From contig SMSO01000032.1 in the NCBI GenBank assembly GCA_004764695.1, positions 8,328,668 through 8,392,667 on the forward strand: 64,000 bases of DNA. Direction: 5' to 3'. Positions within the stretch are counted from its first letter, which is position 1, and each line of letters starts with the position of its first letter. The notes below the pieces were generated by a model. It was not told where the DNA came from, ran no database searches, and saw only the letters and a program-made list of their open reading frames with translations. This DNA comes from Schizochytrium sp. TIO01. Its lineage: Eukaryota; Sar; Bigyra; Thraustochytrida; Thraustochytriidae. A program made the position numbers and the translations under genes. This document shows, in pieces, positions 1-11,359 of the stretch.

Positions 1-3000
1 GACCTTTGGCCAATCAGTAGGAGTTTTGGTCCTGAACAAAAGACATAGAAAATCTTTTCTTCAAAGCGATTCTGGCCATCAGTATCGCAGCCTTTGGCAT
101 CAAGGGTTTGCGATACATGTATAAAATGTTATACAAAAATGTAGAATGAAGCGTTGCTTAAATCGGCACAATTCCATCATTTCTAAAATTTTAAGTTAGT
201 CATCAATTTCTCTCTTTAGTTCGAATAGGAGCTACAAACCACTTTGCATTGATAATGATTGGTGAAATATACCACTGAAATAGAGAATTGTTCATACACA
301 AGGTTCAAACACTTTGAAAAATCGACATCGTCGATATACTTTGAAGCCGCCATACAGCCTCGAAACTGGGTAAAGGTGAATAAATCTGAAATGAGTTTAC
401 CCAAACCTGTGAACTTACGGAGGCGCAACGAACTACAACATAAGGTTTTAAGCTTTCACACTACTCATTCGGAACTGTAATTTGGATTATCCAAATAGTA
501 AGGTTGACGATCGGAGAAAGGCATATAGCAAGCATTTTGGACAGCTCGTAAGCATAGGGACACTGAAAGACTTTTGCATGAGTTTGTGAGCGAATGTTCC
601 AATGAGCAGTTGGCAAGACAAGAATCAAGTGATGACATGCTTACTTCATAGCGTGAAGCTAAACGACGTAAAAAACAGTGCTTGATGATTTTCATAGAAT
701 TTCAACTCTTGTGATAAGTCTTGAGAAAATCCTGACTGCCTCATATATAATATTAAGATTATACTCTCTATCAACATTTGTATCAAAGACCGCTTCATCA
801 CTGGTTCTTAAGCATCTATCTTTGCTTTTCTCAAGTCGTTCGCTCGAATGGAGACTGTTGATTTCATCTCATAAATCAAATTAGCGCACGACAAAGCCCG
901 AAATCTAGTATTGCAATATTCTATTTCCAGTTGTGTCATTCCCAAAGTAGGCTTGGATTGCTGCAACATGAAGATTGCAAGCCAGCCTCGATAACTATGA
1001 AAGTCAAACATGCAACTAGGAAATGACCTTGCAAATGCAATTAACAACGAATCTAAACAATTTCAATATGGACGTAAAAAGAATTAAAACAAAGTGAAGC
1101 CCGATTTATCTCAACTTGAACAGATCCCTCAGGCTGCTTGTCATCAGGGAACTCCAACTAAGATCGTTTTTGTTCGATATAAATGTGATCAGCTAATTTA
1201 AAGTGCACGTTGTTACCGCAACTTGATATTTGAGTGAAGGAGCTAATCACTTTTCACTTCAAAGTTAATATCTCTAAGTAAGCTCGGTCATGATGGTACT
1301 AGTTTGAATGAACAAAATGTTTAGATATGTATTAAACCCATTAAGCAATTCTCACGAAGGGATTCTTACAAAAGCGCTAGCAGTTTTACACTCCGCCAGG
1401 TTTACTAGAGACTCAACTCCAGACTAGGTTACTGGAATATAGCTTGTCAGAAAGCTAGGGAAAAGTATTTTAACTCTGAGTCTTGAAACTATATTTGGGA
1501 ATCGGATATGCCCATACCAAATTATATTGACAAAAACCTTTAGATAGTCTGTCTTCCGAGGTCTGAATTGCTTGGTACTACTAAATTTTAATATTTCATT
1601 AGTACAGCTTTTGTAATTATTCGAATTATTGCTCCACACAGCAACCCCCATCCTCAATCTAGGTTCACCAATATGTCTATGTTTTTTGTATTCATATATA
1701 CCTCTTTTCTTGTGTTAAGTTCAAATTTGACGAAAGCTACCTGTTGTCGACATTACTGAAAGTTGCATTTTTAATTGCTAGATTTTACCTGGTAATATGA
1801 GGGTATTATTCTTGAGATCTCAAACAGAATTTATGTGGGCTTGGCAACCTTATGCTTTGGGAGTGCGGAGACGGCTGATTCGTGCTCTTGAATGTTGCTG
1901 AGATCTCCAATCGAAGGAACTAGTGGATAAGACATTGCTAGAGTTCTTGGCGTCCTTTATGAAACCCTAGTAGACATAGGGCTTACGCTAGAGCAAGGGT
2001 AGGCAGCCAGATTCATGTGGCTGCCGGAGTCAAGAACCAGAAGTATGAATACACATTACCTGCATCCAAGCATGGAGTAACATGAATCCATCTGTCCTGG
2101 AATTCATTCTCCAGGATAGCACTTCGCAAACTCTTAAATTATCCTTCTTGAAGCCTTCATCAAGCCCACTGCCTGCATCATTACAGTCAGACTCGAGCTA
2201 ACCAGAATCGTCTTTCAGCGAATGTCTATGTGCATATTTAATTTCTCAGCTCCCTTTCCACCCAGCCTCACGATTAGTTGAGTGATTTTTTTTATATACA
2301 AATTATAGCACCTCTGTGCGCAGCCAAAATCTTTAGAATAGCAATCTCAGCATTGTCTTTCGCTATGAACTCACAGCCAGCCCATTACTTTATTATTCTT
2401 CCATTTGATTTAATGCTACGCATTACAAATAAACAGAAAAACAAGGGCACCTAACATCACACCAGAAGCGTCTCCACGACAAGGCTATGTGCAAAGAAAA
2501 GGTGATTCTCTGTTATATACGAATTTCAACTCTACTGAATTTCAACTCTAACCCTATCGTATAGAAATACTTTGCTCAGCTTGGAACAGTGACCGGAGAG
2601 AGTTAATTTGCCAGCTGGGGTGACTTCACCTCGTAATGTAATAGTTGCACTAAAAAATATAGAAAATGTGAACCTGGAATGAAAATAATGAGATGGCGGT
2701 AAATTTTGGCTGAAATGGATTTTACTGTCCAAAGTATTGGGCAGATTGTTTACATTGACTCCTTGAGGTGAGAATCCTTAAGGCCTTCGCTGTTCGACAT
2801 TAGGAACACAGCCTTCCTAAACTATTATTTTCTCGAGACTTGTTATAACTTGATTTATCCTGTTGTATCATCATACATATTGTTTTGCCGCAAAAAATGG
2901 GTAATTGAAACGCTGGGTTGCGCATGAAACCTATGAAAGCAACTGCAACAATAGCATATCACGAAAAAGGGCACTGACAAATGCTATATTTCTTTAAAAT

Positions 3001-5776
3001 ACTCAAACACTATCTAAAAGTCATCTAACAATCACGTTTTAAATGATACTATATCAAGTATTGGTGTGAACCCAACATGTAGTTTGTTGACTGCTATCCA
3101 TCCTTTTCAAAGGAGGAAGAGCCTATATAAGCTTCAACAAAGGAAATAATGATTATTTCCACAGTCAGACCCACAAGATTTCTGGAAACTGAGCTAAGAG
3201 ATCAATCAATTTCTTGACAGTATTGCGTGTTCTTTAGCACGTTGTTAAGCTATGTGCAGCCTAGTAACGTATTCTTATCAGCTGCTGCGAATCTGGCAGC
3301 CTGGATGCTCACTCTTGTCGAAAAGCTTTTCATTCTCAGAGATTCTTTACCGATGAAAAAAAACAAAACATGAAGAGAATCAATGCAATTGCTTAGAGAC
3401 TTCAGAAGCGTAATTTCATCTATTTAAAGGTATCCATTGTTGAAACAAGAATGTATGGAGCTCCTCCAGGTGATGTTTTTGTTTTAAATCGCAGCTGGCG
3501 AAGAGAAAAAAAAAAGGGCTGATGTTTGACGCAAATTTCAAATACTCATCTCACACCCTTGTAGGTTTGTTTGATCCTCTTTTTGTAAAGACATAATTCT
3601 TCATTAAATCAAACACCAATCATAAGAAAGTTTACACTGAAGTTTCTCATCGTCATCTTTATATCTTCTTGACTTACATTCAAAGAAAAATCACTCTTTG
3701 GGGCTTTACCAGCACACGAAACTAGCATGGCAATGCTAACATTAAGGATATGGCTAGAAGAAAAAACCTACACGAGGGAAGCACACACGTTTCTGGTAGA
3801 ATGGCAGCAGCTGGTGTGTGAGTGACCAAATGAGTGTCAGCCATGGTATAACTCACATCTTTCGCGCCAACCATCAAAAACGACAAATCCACCCACCAAT
3901 TCTGGAGCTTACTTGAGTGACAGCCATTGTGGAAGCTATTCCAGAACACATCCGTGACAACACTTAGCCAGAATCCCAGCCGTGAAGTTTCCGGACCTTA
4001 GCTAGCTTGCGTCCGAGTACTGTGATAAGGTGGTACACACCTTGCAATTCATCTTCAAAGCTATTTCGTACAGCTTTCTTGAGATTGTAAGGATGATTTT
4101 TTCACTTGGGGACTTAATTAACAGATGTTTTAGAGGGTGTTCTCTCTTAGTTTGAAAATCAGATCTTGTTTGTCGCTTTGTACTTATTGTCACTACTAGG
4201 GAGGTGATTTTTGATTTCGCAAGTGTTTGTATTGTAACCTGACTTGCTTTTTGAATTAATAATCTTAACTCCATCATTGTAAGGCCTTCAATACAACAAG
4301 CTCCATTTGCACTATGCAGCATATTGAGTAGCAAACTGTACAAGTGTGTTAAGCCTGATAGGGCATTATCATTTTGTCATCGCAGTGTTTTTCTGCCACC
4401 CAGGTGACTATCCGGCCGAAGGGATCATCATGTGCAGCTTCAGCACATTGTACTCTCGTTTCACCGTTTTTAGTCCACTTGACTATCAATAGTTGCTATG
4501 CTGAAGTATAAACATCTGCCTACAACCATTCATATTTATCCCGACCAAACCTCTCTTTCCTCATATCTAGGTTTTCCTACCTATGCAGAATCTTTCAAAG
4601 TTACCAGTACTAGCCAAATCGCTCGCTCACACCGAGAACCTTTTGCTCAGGTTCAAGAGTCTAACAAACAGCAGTATTAAAGATCGTTTTAAAGCTGCAT
4701 AGACTACCAAGTTTCAGCATCTACAAAGGTATATGTAAAAGGCAGAGACCTTGAATGAACACTCAGGCTAATTATCTCGAAATCAACAGGTAGGAATAAT
4801 ACCAGGTTGAACTCAATGGTGAATCAAGATAGGCTTCGAGCTACTCAGACGAGGGGCAGATGGAGCACCTCGCCGAAGAGGTTGTAAGCAGCGTCAGATT
4901 TCCAGCAGCGCCCAGCTCACGAGGGCGAAGCCACAGCAGCCACCGCTGCACGTAGAATTGTCACTCGTTATAATGTTAGATTGCATTTAATCTGTGTGCT
5001 CTGGGACGTAAAATTATCATCTTGCTACTTTCATTTGTACACTAAATAGCAAATCAGCGAATGGTTATGATGCCATTGTAAGATCTCGGCTACGATCGTA
5101 GATAGTATCACTACTATCAAAAAGTACGCTTCTCTGATGTTGCTTTTTGTTAGAAGGGGGGATTAATATTGTACCGCTACGAGATTGAAGCAGGTTGTTG
5201 GTGCTGGTTTTCTTCTTAATGGTCTGAATTCGCTGCTTACAGAGTGCTTTGCTCATAAACACCGTGTAAATAAACTACTAATTTGTATATTGAACCGCCT
5301 GAATAGTCTCAGGCCACCCTCAGTCGCCTCAATTCCACTCGCCAAGCTAATCTTATGATGATTTTAGCGGTCCTCCTTTTGCTTTGATTATATATAAACT
5401 ACCAAAGCGTACGAAATGCGTCCAGCGTAGCTTGAAGAAAGAATTCTAAAAAGGTAAGGATGAGGAGGTGCTCTATTCTGAAACTGCCCAATGAGACGAC
5501 CCTCCAAAAGGATAGTAACATCCGCAAAAACTAACTTAATCCATGTCCAGTCTGGCAGGGGAACCTCTATCCAGTAGCTGCTACGATGAGCTTTCGATGG
5601 ACTTTCCAAGGGCCAGCTTGGGGGGATTTGCGAGGTTAATGATTAAATCGAAGAAACATTGCAAGAGATCACGTTTGATTTTACGATCCCAATCGAAAAT
5701 ACCACTCATGGAGATTCATGAAAGAAGGTTACTACAAGTATTTTGCAGTAAACATTCTGGGCTACGTAACTCGAAT
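1..5776. other. AT-rich gene-poor stretch
   Basis: No reading frame here is convincing. All open frames are short (the longest about 113 codons on the minus strand near 4.0-4.3 kb), have no recognisable domain and are AT-driven. Around 1905-2100 short open stretches in shifting frames are interrupted by several stops, which may be an old decayed coding sequence. I see no tRNA, no long repeat and no terminal inverted repeats. Confidence 0.6.
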
Positions 5777-6232
5777 TTACGTTACTTGGTAGTAAACCGT
5801 CGGAAAACCTTTGAATGTCCGCACAAGCCAGCGCTCTAGGTACGTTTCGCCGCGAACGAAAAACGAATTTGGTGGCGAACGGCCGCGCAAGATTTCTGCA
5901 TCTGCTGCTGGTTTTGTACGACACCCCACATGGTTGTCAAGCGCTCGATTGTTTGAATGTTCTGTCTCATGTGCTGTAGTTGGCTCTGCTGTTGGAGTTG
6001 AAGACAACGTGAATACACCCGTGAATGAACAAATGAACTAAAGAATCGGCGATCACCCCCGAAAGCAGTAGAGGTAGTTATCAAGCCCTAGTACCACAGC
6101 TTTTTTATTTTCAATAGACTTATTCAAGTATAAAAATAAAGCACTTACTACTTACTACCTACGCTGCGCCGAGTCCAGACCGAAACGAAGTCAGAGTTGT
6201 TGCCAATTTAAATAGCCGGCAGCGAACGCAAC
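5777..6232 (-). pseudogene. possible decayed or spliced small gene
   Basis: Within an otherwise AT-rich area this stretch has mixed base composition and looks coding on the minus strand in two overlapping frames. One frame (ending about 5836) is Gln-rich, with QLQHMRQNIQTIERLTTMWG. Another runs to a stop at 5777 and ends RGETYLERWLVRTFKGFPTV. Neither has a convincing in-frame ATG. Upstream at 6232 an ATG opens a 26-codon peptide that starts MAGCVRCRLFKLATTL, lacks acidic residues and resembles a mitochondrial presequence. GTAGGT at its end could be a splice donor, and tcttcaactccaacag near 5990 could be an acceptor, but I could not join the parts in a consistent frame. It may be a broken gene, a spliced gene I cannot resolve, or chance. 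Confidence 0.2.
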
Positions 6233-8942
6233 CAGCCATAACGAGCAGGAAACATTGAAAATTCATAAAGTGGCTTGCGATAATCAATTATAGAAGCAGC
6301 CTGAGAAAAATGAGCACGTTCCTCCTACCTTCGAGTTGCACGTGCTGCATTGTACGTGCACGCAATTATGATGTACATACAAGTTTTATTAGACCCCGCA
6401 GTGGGATTGACATCGAAAGAAGAAAGACAAAGAAATAAGAACAAACCAATTTATTTGCAAGTCTCGAGGCAAACTTGCCTCGAGTTAGGGAGCAGCAACA
6501 TTGTGCCAAGCTACTACATGGGTCTAAATTACTGTGAAGCTTAGACTTCATCTATTTACCACCATAGTTGTACCTAGCTCCTCAGGGCTGTGTACTCTTG
6601 CGTGCCTCGTGCGAAACTTTAGAAAGGCTCGGCAGCAGCGGCTACTGGGACTGCTAATAGTACTCTGGGAAGGTGCATAAGTTTTGTGAGGAACAGCGAA
6701 GGACTCGGAAAAGCAACAGAGCTCGACCGTCTGTTCTTCAATGAGGTATTAATTATAATTAGCCCACCTGCTGGCCGACTTGAGAAATATTATTAGAAAT
6801 ATGGGAATAAATGCTTCACGAGCCAGACACGGGAATGTTGCAAGCTTCGCCATGTTATAAAGATGTAAGTATTTTAGACAACGAGTATTTTCTCATGCAA
6901 CCGCGAGGCCAAGTAATTGATCATCGAACTTCGAACTCCGAGTCGAAGGAAGCTGTGCAAAGCAACATAAAGACTACAAGTTGGCTTTCTTTGATTTCTA
7001 CCTACTTCCTATGACCCTCGATGATGATGGCGGCAAAGGAAACACGGCACGAGAATCAATGTGGCGCCGAACCCATAGGGTATTCATAAAGTCGGAGTCC
7101 TTCACATTTCAGAAGAATGGCCGTCCAGGCTTGCGGTGCCGTAGGCCAGCACCGCCCAGTTCAAGTAAAAGGCACAGCACCAACCCTGGCTTGTCATGAA
7201 CTCACATCGCTCACCTCCAATACAAACTTAAGAACAAAACAACATGTCGCAGTCCTTGGTCGCCTCCGAAATACAGCACATGCTCTAGACGAGCCAGCCT
7301 GCGCAACTCTTTTTGGGCCAGTTCCCGTGTTCCCGTCCCCCCAAAACTGCCTAGATTACCTCCTCACAAGCCCACTATAATACTGAAACAGGCACACTCG
7401 GGGGGTACAAAGGGAGTGTGTGCGAGCCAGCTGGAGACCAGCTTGAAGCGGAGCATTCTCTGATTGAAAAGCAGCATTTTGTGAAAAGGAGAAAGAAAGG
7501 AAAAGGTTGCAAAAGAAGGTGTGATGAAAGGCAGTTAGTTGGTGGAAAAAGGAGGGTAAGAATGAGGTAAAAGAAGGTCGAAGGCGGTATAATATGGGGT
7601 TTGAAAAGAGGGTGAAAGGGAAGTGAGAAATAAAAAGAAAGTGGAAAGGCGCCAGAAGGAAGGACTTTCCAAGGAAGGAGTAGTGCTAGGAGATGGGAAA
7701 GGGAAGGAATCGATCGCCTGCCTTCTGCTCTCTGCGGTGATGATGTGGCAGACGACTGACACAAACACTACGTACGTGCCAGGAGGCAGGATGAATGGGA
7801 GATACGCCAGTGGAGAAGTCCAGTGCAGACAGACTGCTCCAAAGGCGCGTCAGGCAGCTTGAAGGCCATTCAGGAGATGTGTAATTTAGCCAGCGACATA
7901 TAACAAACAATTAAACTTAGAAAGAAAGAAAGAAAGAAAGAAAGCACTTTTAAAAGTCCGTGAGCGAGACCTGAGATTAGGAGTTGGTTAGGAGAAACGG
8001 TAGTGAATAGGTAGTTTTTCCATTTTTGATGATAATGTTCATATTATAGCCATCATTGAAAATGAAAAGAAAATGTTGGAAGGTGAGTGAAAACAAAGAA
8101 ACATATAAAAAAATGACCACTGTGACAAGAATCATTCAAGAGTGTTTTACAGCGATATCAAACCACAATTGGTTGACTCATTGAAGTACCCTTCCACAGG
8201 CAGCGGCCCTCGCAAGCAAATTGTAAGACTTAGTTGGGAGCCTGAGGAGGCTGGGGGCCGCCGCTTGACGTCGAGTGACTGTTGCTGGTGTCACTGCACT
8301 TATTCTTTCACATCGCTCATTTTGTTTTCTTACGACTGAAGCAAAGCCCGAACTGGGCTCTCGCACGCTTTAGCAAGGCAATCTAGAGAACTTGCCGACA
8401 AAGAGCGTGTACGTGCAGCGCAAGGTGTCTGTCTGGAGTGGAACTCTTGAGCTGGCTTGTGGCAGGGTTGCAGGTGCTGCTGTTGCTGTCGTTGCAAAGC
8501 GCGCTAACATCTAACAACAAATAAACAGAACTCCAGAGAAGAGAAAACAAACAAATAAACAAATAAGCAGCACACAACACAACTTGCACCGGCGTGGCTC
8601 AGGCTTTCTAAGAATTCGGGCCTGCGCAAGGATTTTGATCGCCGACTTTTTCTCTTTGTGTAGAATTGGATAACTTGAGTTATAATTGTGAGCTGCCGTC
8701 TCGCCTCGGGAGCGGCTTCGAGTGCATTGGAGCGTGCATGAGCAGACCTAAACTATTTACTCTGCTCGCCAGCTGTGTCCCCCAGCAGCACCAAAAAGCA
8801 AGACTGCAAACAAGGAGCATCGTGCTTTGTGACGGCGAAATTGATCGAAAATAAACGCTGTCCGTGAGTTTTATTCGCGTGGAGTCGTGTTCTGCAACTC
8901 AAGCTTTTTGTTTTATTCGGAACTTCTGACTGCTTCTTTCAA
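6233..8942. other. intergenic, with purine-rich tract
   Basis: No supported gene. Positions 7440-7700 are strongly purine-rich on the plus strand (runs of GGAAAG/AAGAAAGG). This creates long open frames of Leu/Phe/Ser/Pro on the opposite strand that I regard as artefacts. A short AAAG microsatellite follows at 7920-7944. Confidence 0.6.
7920..7944 (+). repeat. (AAAG)n microsatellite
   Basis: About six uninterrupted AAAG units, lying downstream of a longer purine-rich tract. Confidence 0.9.
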
Positions 8943-9266
8943 CTAGTGAAAGTAAAGAGTTCCCCAAACCAAATACTCCATCAACGGGCCAATATCTGGC
9001 AGGACGCAGGGCCGAAATAGAGAGGCGTTGGAAATCAAGTTGCTGACTGAGAACCTGGTTGTAGTCGTTGTGACGCTTGGACTTGTTTTTCGCCTTCGTT
9101 TGGGTGATTTTCTATCCAGGTGGCCCAGCTCGCTATCCCATAGTATTGTTACAACGAAAAATATTGCGGTGCGCTTGGGACTTAGAACATTATCAAACCT
9201 AGTGCTCAGCCCCATTAGCAAAATCTGGCTTGCTTCCCCCCGCTTGAAGTTGTTGTTGGCCATCAT
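8943..9266 (-). CDS. weak candidate small ORF, 107 aa
   Basis: An ATG-initiated frame (two consecutive Met codons) reads MMANNNFKRGEASQILLMGL and ends at TAG. It holds a basic patch (RKSPKRRRKTS) in its middle and no recognisable domain. It would be divergent from the gene starting at 9369, with about 100 bases between the two starts. The length is within what chance can produce and the codons are not clearly biased, so this may be only the promoter or 5' leader region of the neighbour. Confidence 0.2.
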   Translation of the reverse strand: MMANNNFKRGEASQILLMGLSTRFDNVLSPKRTAIFFVVTILWDSELGHLDRKSPKRRRKTSPSVTTTTTRFSVSNLISNASLFRPCVLPDIGPLMEYLVWGTLYFH

Positions 9267-9368
9267 TGGAAACTGCAGACCTTAAAAATAAAGCAATAGC
9301 TATAGATTACAAATCGGAGGAAAGAAAGAAACATCTGCAGATTGTTTCCTCTTCTTTTAGAAGGAAAT

Positions 9369-10448
9369 ATGACACTAGAAATGAACCTCCAAACTAGGCA
9401 GCCACTTGGGGAGCTGTCCCTGCGCCGCAGATCTAGCAGCAACGGGAGCAGCAGTAGTTTAAGCTCGTCTAGTTCGGCTACAGAGGAAATCGAAGTTAAT
9501 GATCGCGTGACCATTGAAGAATTAATTTGGTCGGATGGTACTCCTCAAATGAATTCTGTGCTAGAGGAAACGCAGCGCCGTGCCCTTCAGGAGCGTAGGA
9601 GGCGACGGGAGCAAAGAGGTTTGTGCCCTTTGGAAGAGCACACTTCACTTCGCCCCGAGCACTTGCACATTTCTAGACCTGCACGGCGCCCTGTTCGTCG
9701 TAACGTTCCTCCTTTGCAACGTTCAGAGAGTATCAGGCCGCGGCATATGCGAGCACTTATCAAGAGCCATATGACGAAGGAAGAGCGTGACGTATTTGAA
9801 CGTAATCAAGATGAAGCTCGCAAAAGCTCGCGGCGTCTTCTCTTGGCACGGACTAGCACATCTAGCTCTGGCGCTGGTTCAGGTAGCAGTAACAGCCTTA
9901 GCGATAGCGACAACGAATATGACGACGACGATAGTGAAAGCTCAGGTTTCTCTTCACCCCGCGATATTGAACTATTAGACTTACAAACCCCCGTGCCAAG
10001 AGAAGATGCCGCTGTAATTACTGCAAAGTATCCTAGAGTCCTGAAATCACGCATTCAACCAGATGAAACTGCATCTCGCAGAGGCCTCCATTGTTCCCAC
10101 CATACAGAAACCAACAATCGTGAGGCCGAATTCTCACAATCTCAAACAACAGTTCTTAAAGAGGAAGAGGAAGAGCAGAAAGATAGCGATGAAAGTGACT
10201 CTATAACTGATGACGATTCCGAAGAATGCAGCACCAAGAAGAAGCTCCATAGAAGATCTCGTGTGCGCCCCGGGCCTCGAAGAAATGGTTCTGGCCTTGC
10301 CTTTGTGATTCGACAATTCATCTTGCCTAACCCAGATAGGACTCGCACAGGTGGACTATCATCCTCTGCCTCTTCACTCTCCACGCAAAGTAGTTCAAGA
10401 CATCAGTCTCGCCCCCGAAGCGATTCATCGATTGAAGACATGCTCTGA
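9369..10448 (+). CDS. Ser-rich disordered protein of unknown function
   Basis: This frame encodes about 359 residues from the ATG at 9369. The frame is open a little further upstream but without an ATG. The sequence just before the start (attgtttcctcttcttttag, 9341-9360) looks like a polypyrimidine tract plus 3' splice site, so a 5' leader intron or missing first exon is likely. The protein is low-complexity: a poly-Ser stretch near residues 20-40, an Arg-rich segment near 70-85 (RRALQERRRRREQRG), an acidic/Ser region around 170-205, a Glu/Asp-rich segment near 260-290 and a Ser-rich tail ending SSIEDML. No enzyme motif, signal peptide or membrane span is visible. Function is unknown; the composition would suit a regulatory or RNA/nuclear protein. 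A polyadenylation-like AATAAA lies about 40 bases after the stop. Confidence 0.8.
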   Translation: MTLEMNLQTRQPLGELSLRRRSSSNGSSSSLSSSSSATEEIEVNDRVTIEELIWSDGTPQMNSVLEETQRRALQERRRRREQRGLCPLEEHTSLRPEHLHISRPARRPVRRNVPPLQRSESIRPRHMRALIKSHMTKEERDVFERNQDEARKSSRRLLLARTSTSSSGAGSGSSNSLSDSDNEYDDDDSESSGFSSPRDIELLDLQTPVPREDAAVITAKYPRVLKSRIQPDETASRRGLHCSHHTETNNREAEFSQSQTTVLKEEEEEQKDSDESDSITDDDSEECSTKKKLHRRSRVRPGPRRNGSGLAFVIRQFILPNPDRTRTGGLSSSASSLSTQSSSRHQSRPRSDSSIEDML

Positions 10449-11359
10449 TTTAATGTGACATATGAGCGTTGTTCATTCTTCAAAACAAATAAATACTATC
10501 AAGCGAGTGGCATTTGTTAATTTTACGTCAAACGTTTCTGTGATCAATAGCATGATTACACAAAGCTGATACCTCCTTTTCTGTCAAGCCTTGTCTCGCA
10601 CTAATTCGTGTTGATTTTATACACACGAGAAGAAAATGAACTGTAAAATGATCGTCGAATGACTTTAGTTTTCGCAAAAAAATAGAGAGTTAAACAAGCT
10701 GTAAGAAAACGATAATAATTGAACCCTGACCAATACATTTTGTCTAAACTAAAATGAAGTCTAAAAAGGAGATTTTTGTGTTCTACTGAATTGTTCAATA
10801 TTTTATTTGCTTGACTTTCCTATCCCCTACGTCCACGTGAAATCTCCCAAAAGGAAAACCAATAAGTAGCGGCGAGTATTTGTTCTGCACTTTGTTATAA
10901 TTCCTACTACCTATTTATTATTATTTTGCTTATTTGCTTTTTCTAAATTAAAAAAATCTCTAAATGCACAGGCACAGAGAAGTCCTCAAGGTTACAGCAG
11001 TTTCTCAGTCTCTTTCATAAAGGAAAACCGAGAGAATTAGCAGGACTTACTTACCTTGCTTCCGAAACTTATGAGTCATGTTGCAAATTTAGCTATGTCT
11101 AAAATTGTCCACCACCATTATAATGTACTGATTTACATTTTCCCATCATATCATATATAAACAGTTTTTTCATTCATGGGCATAACGTCTCCGCAAAACC
11201 ACATCAGGCCAGTTTATGGCCAACCGCGGCCTGGCTCAGGCCCAAGCGGCAGCACCTGCGGCCAGCTAGGCCTTCTTCGCAAGTCTCCTCTCGACCGTTG
11301 TTCTGTTCTTTGATAACTCAAGTCGGTTTAGAATACTGGAGTCAAGGTGAACTTGCGAG
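10449..11359. other. intergenic, promoter side of coiled-coil gene
   Basis: AT-rich DNA between two genes on the same strand. It should contain the 3' end of the upstream transcript and the promoter of the downstream gene. No reading frame of note. Confidence 0.6.
11154..11161 (+). promoter_or_regulatory. TATA-like box
   Basis: TATATAAA lies about 200 bases upstream of the ATG at 11360. The surroundings are AT-rich, so this may be coincidence. Confidence 0.25.

Noticed and set aside
7375-7764. 129-codon minus-strand frame rich in Leu, Phe, Ser and Pro
   Set aside because: It is the complement of a purine-rich tract; composition alone keeps it open.
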